Source: Psettodes erumei (lineage: Eukaryota; Chordata; Actinopteri; Pleuronectiformes; Psettodidae). From it: 64,000 nt of DNA. Position 1 is the stretch's first letter. Each line of letters starts with the position of its first letter. The stretch covers positions 496,001 through 560,000 of the forward strand of contig JAFBJZ010000653.1 in assembly GCA_016785225.1 (NCBI GenBank). The letters run 5' to 3'. Position numbers and translations under genes: made by a program. A model generated the notes under the pieces. The model had not been told where the DNA came from and did no database searches. It was given only the letters and a program-made list of their open reading frames with translations. Below are positions 48,709 to 59,500 of the stretch, one piece after another.

Positions 48709-49944
48709 AGAAAACGTCTTCACCTGCAGAAACGTGAGCTAGGTGCGCTGCATTCAAGTGGAGCGCGGAGCTCTTCGGCAGCCCGGCCCCTGTGCGCGTC
48801 CGCCCCTCCGCGAGGATGCCCCAGAGGCGGCGGTGAGAGGCAGGGCAGGAACACCGGAGCGGCGGCTACAGGTGAAGAGAGCCTCCGCGTGCGGGAGCGG
48901 ACATCGAGGGGACCGGGAGACGTCTCCGCGGGGGTACGGTCGGCGTCAAAATGGGCGTCGCTGCCTTCGCACCCTGCCTTCCTCGTCGTCGTGGATGGAT
49001 GTTTTTCTCCCGCGGCTGATGCGGCACGGCGGCTGGAGCGGCGACCGAAACGCGTTGCGACCGAAGGGTGGGGGAGAAAAAGGAGCGCACGTTAACAAAA
49101 AAAAGGAGGAGGGTGCACTTGGCGGAGCGCGTGAGGTGTTGGGAACCGACGGAGAAAAGAAGAGAGGGACACAAAAATACAGAAAGAGGGATAGAAAGAA
49201 GAAGGCGCTGATGCTGGGCTAGCCTGGGTTGACACGGGAGAAGGACCAGTGTGAAGCGCGCAGACTTGAACAGAGACACTTCCGGTTGTCGTTTTTCAAA
49301 ATAAAATATTTACGCCGCCCGTCCTATTAGGAACTCCAGATACGAAAGCCTTTCACAGCTTTATGCTAAACCTAGTGGGTTCTCCCAGATTCCCAGGGGC
49401 ACTTGAAGCCAACTGGACCAACTGGTAATTTGATTAGACATGTGTTTTAAAGAATACACCATTACACTAACGCTTCCAAGACGTCGATGACCCGTATTCT
49501 ATGCGGTATAGCTATAAATTATTTTATTCTGAAGGAAAGTGGGCCAATTTCCGGTCTCGTCCCTGGTACTTCTGGCTGACTTGACGCAGACGGAGGGGGC
49601 GCTCTGACGTAGCGTACCCACGTCGCGCACTCGTGCTGATGCTGCAGTTGCTAGGGCGCGTGGAGCAGACGGCGGAGGGGAGAAGCGAGGTAAACAAGTG
49701 GGCGACGCGAAATGTCTCCCCCTTGTGTCCACTTCAGGTACTTACAGTGAGTGTGGGAGACGCGACACTGTAAAAAAAAAAAGAAAAGAAGATTTAATCA
49801 GTTTGGAACACGTCCTAATCATTTAGACGTCAGTAACATCATCCAGCTGTGGTCCTCTGTTGCTGTCCTTGTCTAAAATACACACAAAAACCGAATATGA
49901 CCCATAAACCAGTAGCCAAATCTGAGAAACAGAAAAAGGCCTTC

Positions 49945-50222
49945 ATCACTTTAGTGAAGGCAGTTCAGGATATATTGGGGAAGAAATGTACAGTATTTGA
50001 AAGCAAATGTTTTAAACCAATAAATATCTTGTTATACTCTTTATAAAATTAGAGACATTTTCCTATCAGCCCACAGTTCTTTTATCACTTTAGTGAAGGC
50101 AGTTCAGGATATATTGGGTAAGAAATGTACAGTATTTGAAAGCAAATGTTTTAAACCAATAAATATCTTGTTATACTCTTTATAAAATTAGAGACATTTT
50201 CCTATCAGCCCACAGTTCTTTC
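49945..50222. repeat. 139-bp tandem duplication
   Basis: Two adjacent copies, 49,945-50,083 and 50,084-50,222, start ATCACTTTAGTGAAGGCAGT and end CCCACAGTTCTTT. I find a single internal difference (TTGGGGAAG against TTGGGTAAG) and one at the very end. The near-identity points to a recent event. It lies just beyond the likely bmpr2 polyadenylation site. Confidence 0.97.
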
Positions 50223-50274
50223 AGAATAGAAGGCCTGACACCCAAATGAGACATGTCCTAAAAAGACATAAGCG

Positions 50275-50735
50275 AAAATTACTTCATACATTTATTGAGA
50301 TTTTTTTTCTTCCATATTGAATTGAAAATGTTTACAGAAACTGTACCGAGCATACGCATAGCAATGGAATCAAAGGCCATGTCCATTGAATGCAAAACAG
50401 AATTCCATAAAAATGATGCAAATATCAATGCAATACACATACAGGGTTTCTTTTTTTTTCTCATACAAATTACAGATTACAAAAACATAAATGAGATCTT
50501 TTCATATGCCCTGAAGCGGCGCTGAAAACGCAGAATGAGTACGATGACATTTCAGCACGCCTGTACAGCGCTAGGCCCCCGGCAGTTCTAATGCTCGCCG
50601 ACGGAGAGAGGACACACGACACGTGCACATCCACGCGCGCACTCGCCGAGTCAGTCAGTCCGAACATCGAAGGATGAGACAAGAAGAAGCAGAAATCATA
50701 TCCAGCGTGCTTCGGAGGGGTTTGGTTTTTTTTCT

Positions 50736-50774
<39 letters not shown>

Positions 50775-52056
50775 GACTAGTTTCTGATTTCCAAAAGAGT
50801 TCAAAGAGCAGAATCTGGGCCTTTCTAAGTGTTTTCTGGTCTCTCAGTCACGTACAGACGGCTAAACACAGTCAAGAGCAGTCCACAGTGAGGTCAGGTG
50901 ATAGTGGTACAGTGATCGAGTCAGCCACTGTAACAGATCCCTCCATAGATTAGAGTCGAGCGATTGTAGTGTTGGGAGAAAACCCAGAGTTTCACCCACT
51001 CCTGGTGTAATTGTGCAAGCGGGGAAGTTCCACGAACCCCCCCCCCCACACTTTTCCAGTCCACTGGGATTGGTTGTTAGTGTTTGTGCCCCCCCCCCAC
51101 CAAAGCCCCAGCCCCTTACAGATAGTCCAGAGGAGAAGAAGAGAGAGGAGGATTGTCATCCATTTTCTCCTCTCGAGTAAGGGGAGGGTGGTAGTGTGTG
51201 GATTGTTTACAAAAAAGAAAAAAAAAACGATTGTGACTATTCATAAGTGCAACTGAGATTAACATATTCAAATAATGACAGGATAAAACGAGGACCAAAA
51301 TAATGGAAGCCATAAAAACATCAAAAAGCGCCTAAAAGCTACATCCTATTGCACAATTAAAAATTATGATACAAAACAAAAAAAACATGGATAGAGTCAA
51401 AAAAAAAAAAAAAAAAATTGGTATTGCATACAAATCAAGGACATTTAAAAAGTAGTTTGTTCCGTCTTTTAAGACCGTCGATTCTTTTACAGAGCCCGCT
51501 CTCGAGCTGCTTGATGCAGCAGGGTACGAGAAAGAACGCTCAAAGTGTTTGATTGTTTTTCATCGCCTTTTTTTTTTTTTTTTTTTTTCTTCTTCCTTTT
51601 TCTAGGGTTTATAGACCACTTCTCGTCGCGGTCACGACGGACAGGATTTCTAAACACTGGTTTCGATCGGTTCAAAGTGCACGTAGAAATAAAAAAAAAA
51701 ACAAAAACAACAACGACAGAAAAAAACAAAAAAAAACAGGAGGATATCCATTCAGAAAACATCGCTATGCTCGGGGACGAACCGACGGAGAGGGGAGATT
51801 AGTTGAAAAGGCGGAAACAGAAGCAGGTGCTGCATAGCTGGATTCCATTTAAAGCAATGCCATCATCAGAGAGACACACAGGAGCGAGACAAACCTAATA
51901 ACTGTACAGAACCGGACTTTTTGTCCACAACGCACTCCATAGCTTCCTCTTGCTGATTCGGGAGCAGGGAGCTCAACAGACAGAAACCCAAAACGCTCTC
52001 CGCTTAATTTTTCTCTTTTTTTTTTTGTTTGCAGTTATCGTCAGAGGGTCCGAGTT
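50275..52056 (-). other. bmpr2: bmpr2 3' UTR
   Basis: On the minus strand, AATAAA at 50,291-50,296 lies ~1.76 kb after the stop codon and is the likely polyadenylation signal. The interval is AT-rich with (AT)n at 50,742-50,767, an A-run at 51,399-51,417, a T-run at 51,569-51,588 and C-runs near 51,041 and 51,091. No other gene is seen. Confidence 0.65.
50742..50767. repeat. (AT)n microsatellite
   Basis: About 13 AT units within the bmpr2 3' UTR. Confidence 0.95.
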
Positions 52057-55000
52057 TCACACGTGCGTGTCGCTGGGCTCGCTGGCCAAGCCCCCCCCCC
52101 GCAGGTAGACGGCCGAGCTGGACTTGGGCCGGCCCTGGCCGTGGGCCTGGCCGCGGGCCGACCCGTTGTTGTTCACCTCCGGCCCGCGGGCGTCCGTGGA
52201 GATGACCCACGTGGTGGGCCGCCACTTCTTCAGGGAGTACGGCGTCTTGACGCGCTTCTTGATCTTCTCTCCGGTCCCCAAGGCGCCGTCGGCCTGCACG
52301 AGGCCCTCCTCTGAAAACACAGGGGGGAGGGAAGGTCAGGAACACGGGACAGCAGGGGACATGCAAGACAATGTGTCCTTTTGCGTTGCTGTTAATTAAA
52401 AGGCAATTCTTCTACACTAACAACATATAATTAGCCGTATATGCTAACGAAAGAAAAAGCAGTTCTGCACTGAGTGAGTTCCCGGGAACTACTTCCTGCG
52501 CCCTTTTCATCTCTTCTCAAGCTCCAATAATCAGTGGATCCTACACTTCCCATAATGCTTTGCGTTTGAGCGGCTCTCATAGATTTACGTCTCGGCTTTT
52601 TCACAGCCTCGTCCTTAAAATGATGCGCGTTTGTGTGGTTTTTTTGTGCGTGTTGTGAAATCACCTAGCGAGGCGAGGTCCTGCGTCGTGAAGGACAGGT
52701 CCAGGGAGTTGGGTCTCTCGGGCCTGCGGGCCCGCGGCTGCCTGAGCAGGGCCTCCCCCCTCATGGTGACCGGAGCGTCCGCGGCGGTCCCGGAGCCCGA
52801 GCCGTCCCCCGGGGGCCCGGCGGCGTCCCTGCTCGCTCCCTCGCCGCTCCCCTCCTCCCCGCCGTCCCCGCCGTCGCTCTCCCCTCCGCTCTCGCCGTCC
52901 CCCTGGCCGTGGCCGGTGTTGCTGTTGTTGTTGTTGGTGTTGGGCCGGGCCGAGCGCAGGGCGGCGACGCCGGGGGCCGCGTCCCTCGGCTCGGGCTGCT
53001 CCCGCTCCCGGCTCAGGAGCGGCTCGTGCTCGTCGGGGCTTGCCGTGATGACGCCGAGGCTCAGGCGGCTCTCGTCCGACCTCAGGGCGCCCGGGCCGTT
53101 CTGAGCGACGCCGGATCCCCCGAAACCCGTCGCCCCGCCCGCCGCCACGGTCGACATGCCGGCGCCGGCGTGGCCGTTGGCGGCGCCGTTAGCGCTGCCG
53201 TTGATGTGCGCCTCTCGTAGGACGGGGATGTTGTTCGTGCCTGTGCCCCGGTGGGCCTCCACAGCTGTGTTTGGGCCCGCCACCGCACCAATGTTCATCT
53301 TTGTCCCCTCCACCTGCCGCAGGTTGGACTTGCCCGAGCGTCCGAACTTGAACCTGAGCGACGACGATGACGACTCCTTCTTGGCGGGCTTGGTGCGCAG
53401 GGGCAGACTGGACGGCCGCTTGGGCAGGTTCTGCTGCTTGGGCAGCGGGAAGATGGCGGCGGGCATGGGGGCGGCGGGGTCCGACGTGCCCGAGGCCTCG
53501 CTGGCCATCTTGATGAGAGGGTAGAGCAGGCTGGAGCTGCCGGGGCTCAGCGGGTCCGGCGAGCAGAACTGCTTCTGCGAGTGCTCCATCAGGTTCTCGT
53601 CCGAGCTCTCCTTCAGGTTCTTGTCCACCTCCTTCGGGTCCAGCTTGGTGGTTTCCAGGTCTTCCTGGGTCAGGTGGAGGCAGACGGGGACCGTGGCGGC
53701 CCCCGCCGGTCCCTCGGACTCGGAGATTATGGTGGTGGTGGTGGTGGAGGCCGAGGGGCTTCCTCTCATCCCCACGCTGGTGCTGCTGCCCTCCGGGCTG
53801 GGCAGGCGGGCGTTGGCCTGCTGCTGGCGCTCCTGGTTGATGGAGTTCCTGTTTCTCTCCCCGGTCCCGGCCACGGCTCTGCCGCTCACGGAGCTGGTGG
53901 TGTCGGTCTGCGTGTTCTTGGCCACGCCCTCGTGCTCTTCGATGTAGGTGGATGGATGGTCTGTGTACGGGCCGGACTTTGGCGTCATCCGATTTCTGAT
54001 TTTTTTTTTTTAAAAAGTGACGAAATGTTAAAAAACGCTTTAACCCGAGAGCCACGAGTGAATTAAAAGCTGCTCGTCTTAAAGGGGCAGTGCAGTGAAT
54101 AACAGCGGAGTGTGTGTTCACCTCTCGTTGTGCAGCGTGGTGGACATGGGGTTGAGCGTGGGGCTGACGGACTTGGAGCGGTCCCATATGAGCAGCAGCT
54201 CCGCCAGCCGCTCCTCGGCACACTGCGCCGTGAGGCGGGCCTCCGCGTCCTGGTCCCAGCAGTCCTCCATCGTCTCCTTCAGGGAGCGGACCGCCTGTGG
54301 AGAGGGACACGGGTGTTAGGGGAGGAGCTGAGGAGGAGCCAGGGAGGAGCCAGGGAGGGAAATCCACCCCCCCCTCCCCCAGCGTAATGATTGCTCCGGG
54401 CGGCCACATAGGACGATTGTTAAACTAAAAACAAAACACATTTAATAAGAGCTGATTGCACAGATTTCTCTACAATGGAGGCGGCGAGTGAAACGCCAGC
54501 TCGACGCTCGCGGCTACAATGCGGGAAAGGAGCCGGGCCGATTCGCCGCGATAACGTCGGCCGCCGCAGCCTGCCGGGCTCTCTCGCATTGTTGAAGTTC
54601 TGTCTCCCAGACTGGGCCGCGCTGGGGTCGCGGGATGGGACAGCGCGGCCGTCACGTCGCCACGGCTGCAAACTGAGCTGCAGCACGTTTGCATTTGACA
54701 CAGCATTTAAAAAAAAATGCAGCTCCCTGACACACACACACACACAAACCTACCAAACTGTTCTCTTTCCAGGCCTCGGGGAATTTGGGCCGCTGCTTCT
54801 CCCTGGACACCAGGACCTGCATGTCCTCGAACGTGGGGTGGTTCCCAGCCTCGGCCTGAAAGGCCATCTGGTACTCTGGCACGGACTCTCCTGGAGGGAA
54901 GGACGGGGCGGGGGAGGGGGGAGAGAGGAAGGATGCCGCTTAGATATCGGAATATCGGCCGAGCTGATTGCAGAGAGGAGGGAGGGGCTGGTTCTCGCGT

Positions 55001-56504
55001 TGGCAAGCTGATGTACCCTGACCGGTTTCGCCTGCGTCTGTCTCACCGGGGAAGAGGTCCGTGCATCTCATGAAGGTCTCCCAGTAGACCAGGCCCAGGG
55101 CGTACATGTCCACCTGCTTGAGCGCCGACTCGCAGTCGCGCAGGTTCACCGCGCCCTCCAGCACCTCCGGGGCCATGTAGCGGACCGTCCCCACCTGGCA
55201 GGGAGAGAGGCGGAGGCGGAGTTCAGGCGGGGCAGGGAGAGAGCGGAGGCGGTGGCGGAACGTGGAAATCTGACGAGGCCCGAGCGTCGCCTGCCACTCA
55301 CCTCGCTTATGGCGGCGTTCTCCTCCTCCCCGTGGCGCGCCGGCCTATTCCCCGTCAGCTTCATGGACAGGCCGAAGTCGATGATGACGCACGTGCCGTC
55401 GGCCTTGACCAGAACGTTTCGGCTGTTCAGGTCCCTGTGGGAGACCGCCGGCTTGTACAAGTCTTGAGGGGAGGAAGATGGAGGGGAGGAGAGGAGGGGG
55501 GGGGCATGAGGAGGGCAAAGAGAGGATCAGGCTTGTTTATCTTTGATTAAAAATCTTTATCCCCCCCCCAGCTGCGGTGCGGGCGCAGGCGGCGCTCGTG
55601 GCGTTTGCTAATGAACGATAAACATCCGCCCGATCCTCGCGCCGCTTTCCGTTGCCGCTCATTACTCATTGTTCGCCGAGGCGAGCGGCACTGTCAACAG
55701 ACGCTCTAAACCCCCTAATCTAATCTACAACAATGGGATTAAGATCCTGTCGCGGTGCGGCGCGTCGTCGTCCAGCAGAGGGCGCAATGAGGCGGGGGGG
55801 CTGGAGGTTGTGGCAGTCGCCAGTTATCACGCTGCTGATGTGCAGGAGGAGTGGGGGAGGATGACGGCGGCCCGCAGGGACCCCCGCCGCTCGCAGCTCT
55901 CTCCTCCGACTCTCTGCCCATCACTTCAGACTTGGGCTGGAGTCCCCCCCCACCCACCCACTTGCATTTGTCACATACTTGCACCAACAGAATCGCCTGT
56001 ATTCCTTGAGCAGTCCGTAATTTCCCGCCTCGCTCCCGTTTGATGCATGTGCGCCCTCATGAAGAGAAACCGCCGCGGCTGAGGTTCAGCGAGGCGAAAA
56101 ATAAGAAAGAGCGGAGGCTCGGTTTGCTTGTCAGCCCCTCGTCCGGAGACGCAGGAATACTCCCGTGTCATCCGAATCCTCATCTCGCCGTCCCCCCACT
56201 CCTGCTTTGTCCCTCTCGCCGCCTTTTTTTTTTTTTTTTTCTTGCACTCTCTGAGGCCGGTCTATAAATACCCACGCGCGCACGCCAAACGCGGGGACGC
56301 GAGGCGCTCCGAGCCAAACGGACCCACGTGGAGCCGCGGTGTGCGGATGGTAAGAGGGCGGCGCGGGCGCGGCGGGACGGGAAGCCCTGGGCAAACCGAA
56401 CCCGAAAATACAAAACTTCCACCGCGATTCTTTAGACGTGTTTGTGTGGCATGGATGGAAGCAGCGGCCTTGGAACTTGAGCCTGGGTAAACTGTTATGT
56501 AATT

Positions 56505-56545
<41 letters not shown>

Positions 56546-59500
56546 GGGACGCCCTCCGGCTCACCTCCTTTGAAGAGCTCCGTGTGCAGGTACGCCAGCC
56601 CACGCGTGACCGAGTGAGCGAGCCGGCAGCTGCTGACCCAGTCGCTGGTCTGGACGCTCAGGTAGCGGTTCAGGGAGCCCTGGGGGGGGAGGAGGAGGAG
56701 GGGACAGGAGATGCGGGGGTGGGGGGGGCAGAGAAAACCAATCGTCAGGGGATCGCTTTCCAGAGGTGACGGATGAGATGTCACACAGACGAGGGGAGGA
56801 GAAGTCCCTGACTTGTCATTTCGCAACAACAAAGTGTTGCGCGTGCTGGACCGCGAGGACAGGCGGGCCCCGGGGCCACCTGTTTGAAAGATGGATGAGT
56901 TGTGAGTGGAAAAAAAAAAAAGAAAAAAGAACGCAACAGCTCAGAGGGCGCGCTTTGGTTCGCGTCAAGTCAACTGGAGTTCAGTACGCAGGCATTACAC
57001 AACACGACGACAGACGCTCACGATCGACAGCAAAAGCCTACATGCTGCCTACGTTTCCCACAATGCTTCAGAGGTCCGCTCAACTCACTTCTTTCTTTCG
57101 CCATAAACTTAAATATTAAAATTCCACCGCATCTTCACCATTAATTAAACCCAGACAAGGTCGGCGCCTGAGAATGAAGCAAAAAGAAAAAAAAAAAAGC
57201 GATCATCTTCACATTACGGGCCCCAAAGCGACCTTGTGCCGTGACCTCCCTGAGGAAGGAGCGGAGTTTCGCAATAAAAAAAAAACGCTCGCGGAATATT
57301 TTATCACCCGTAAAGGTTTTGTAGCTGCCTTGAGTTACGAGGCTTTCGCAGGAGAAAGGAGGAAAACGTGGGATTCTGGTTTGTTGCGAAGACGACGGAT
57401 ATTCTTCCCGGGCGGGGAGCTGACCCGTGGAACCCGCCTTTTACAGCGTCATGTTGCTGGGTGAGCGTTTTCGGAGCCCGTCTGTATTGGAGGGAACAAG
57501 ACGGACGGGGGCTCAGGGCCGGCGGTCCCGGTAGTCCCGGTGGCCGGCTGGACTACGAGCCGGGTCAGATCTGTCAAAAACGGCCTTCAAGGACGACGAT
57601 CTCGAACAGCCAGTCGGAAAAAAACTATTTTCGAGAGGAGAGCGAAGGAAGGAAATCGACCCGCTGCGCTGACCCGGTCAGCTGACTCGCGAAATGAGCT
57701 GCCTCCTGACGTCCGACGAACATTCTGGCGAGCGGCCAAACCGTCAGATGCCTATGGGAGGATGTTACTTTGTATACTGCACGGCGCGATCGCTCGCAAA
57801 GTGGGGAAGATCGTCAGCGAGCGCGTTTTGTTCTTCTTTTTTTCTAACATCTGGGAGCCGTGTTTCCCGGAATATTCCGAGGATATCGGTCCTAAAACGC
57901 CGTGCGACACGTATTGTCACAGCGTCCTAAGCCCGTCGACAAACACAAAGAGAAAGTATCAGTGACTCCACAAAACTGTTTACCAGAAATGACATTGGAT
58001 AATTAATAATTTCCTTCCTCAATTATCTCCATCAGCCACGATAATCCACTCTTGGCCGGGCCCCGACACACAGGACCCGAGTAGACGCATGCACGCACGC
58101 ACACTTTATCTTTTATTTTTTCAAAATCAATCACAAGGCAATTTGCGCATCCGCTACTAAAGAAAATTACATTAGATCCCCTCGTTTTAAATAAATTATA
58201 TTGTGATTTACTTGAATGCTCTGTGTGTCCCGGGCTCCTGGCCTGGCTTGCACTGCGTTCCCATGACAATGCGTATCAAAGTAATGGCCAGGACGCATAA
58301 TAGGCCTCTTTCATAGGCTGGCCTGGGATCAGCTGACCCGTAATTACGAGGCTGCAGGGGAGGCAAGCAGCTCTGAGGTGCGTCCGCACTGATACTGGAG
58401 AGTTCCTGCAGGCGGCTATCGGCAGTCGGCGCGGACGCTTCTTTTCACTCCATCAGCTGCATGTTAATGTTTTTTTTTTTTCTCTGTTGGAAATGAGTGA
58501 AACGACGAGACTGCCACGATTCGGCTCCGTCAATCTGTCAGTGTTCAGACGTGTGAGCTCCAGGGGCCCGGCCGACCCTCCCACCCCGTCGAGCGGACGC
58601 AGGCGGGGTCGCTCGGCTCGAGCTGCTCCGGCGCATCGGTTTTTTTTTTAGGGGCCGGAACGATGATTGAGCAACAAGAAATGACTTCCTGACGAGCAGT
58701 TACACTGGACAAGATTTGCGGGTTTTTTCCCCCCCCTGTAAATTTTTCATTTCACTGGTAGCAGCCTTGTCAGAGCCGGTTAGCGCTCACGCTAACTCAG
58801 TGTTTTCCTCCTGCCGCCGCTTCACATTGCGTGGAAACATTAAAAAGCAGCTCACAACCCATCTTTTTAAACCAGCCTTTGTGTGTGTGTGTCCTTGTTT
58901 GCGTTTCACATTGTCTTACTCTCTTTTTTCTGTCACTTAATGTTTTTTTTTTTTACTTAGGTTTTTGATGTCTCAGTGTACGTTTTTATCCTTTTTGTTA
59001 TGTTTTATATCTCCGTCTGTTTTATCTTCTGCCATTGCGAAACACGTGGTGACTGCTGTCTTGGGAGGTGCTGTATAAATAAAGTTAGTTACTCACTTTT
59101 ATGCGGGAAGCAGGCACAGGAAACGCATTGTATTTGACGGCCAAGTCGGCGCAGACATTCCAAAGACATTGGTCAATGTTCACTCACATGGAAAATGTGT
59201 GGGTGTGTAGTCTCTGTTGAACAACGCACACACACACACACACACTTCACACAGCTCCGGGACTCACATGTGGGTAGTAGTCCATGACCAGCAGGTACTC
59301 CGTGCGCCCCTCCGGGCCCGTCCGCTCGTCGGCGGCCACGAACCGGGCGATGTTGTCGTGCTCCAGCAGCGGCAGGCGGTAGATGGAGCACTCGTTCAGG
59401 AAGTTCTGCCGGTTGGCGGCGGTGAACACCTTCACGGCGACGGGCCGCTCGTCCAGGGAGCCGCAGTACACCGTGCCGTATCTGCCGCGCCCAATCAGCT

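Larger units (their letters stand above)
46868..49944. other. fam117b first intron/upstream region, no exon confirmed
   Basis: It contains (CA)n at 47,699-47,729, a (GTA)n run at 47,998-48,039, a C-run plus (CA)n at 48,312-48,366 and (GT)n at 48,678-48,704. A short retroelement-tail-like piece on the minus strand reads GATCAATAAAGTCTGC (48,197-48,212). A CpG-rich patch at 48,720-49,080 could be the fam117b promoter, but no frame there matched the expected N-terminus. Confidence 0.45.

Noticed and set aside
53581..54066. 161-codon plus-strand frame opposite the large bmpr2 tail exon and upstream intron
   Set aside because: It is a shadow of a GC-rich coding exon on the other strand, and the conserved BMPR2 blocks are all on the minus strand.
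53189..54409. 406-codon minus-strand frame overlapping the bmpr2 tail exon
   Set aside because: It is a second frame of the same exon, rich in Gly, Arg and Pro, and it runs through an intron. The frame carrying LDPKEVDKNLKE and SPDEHEPLL is the real one.
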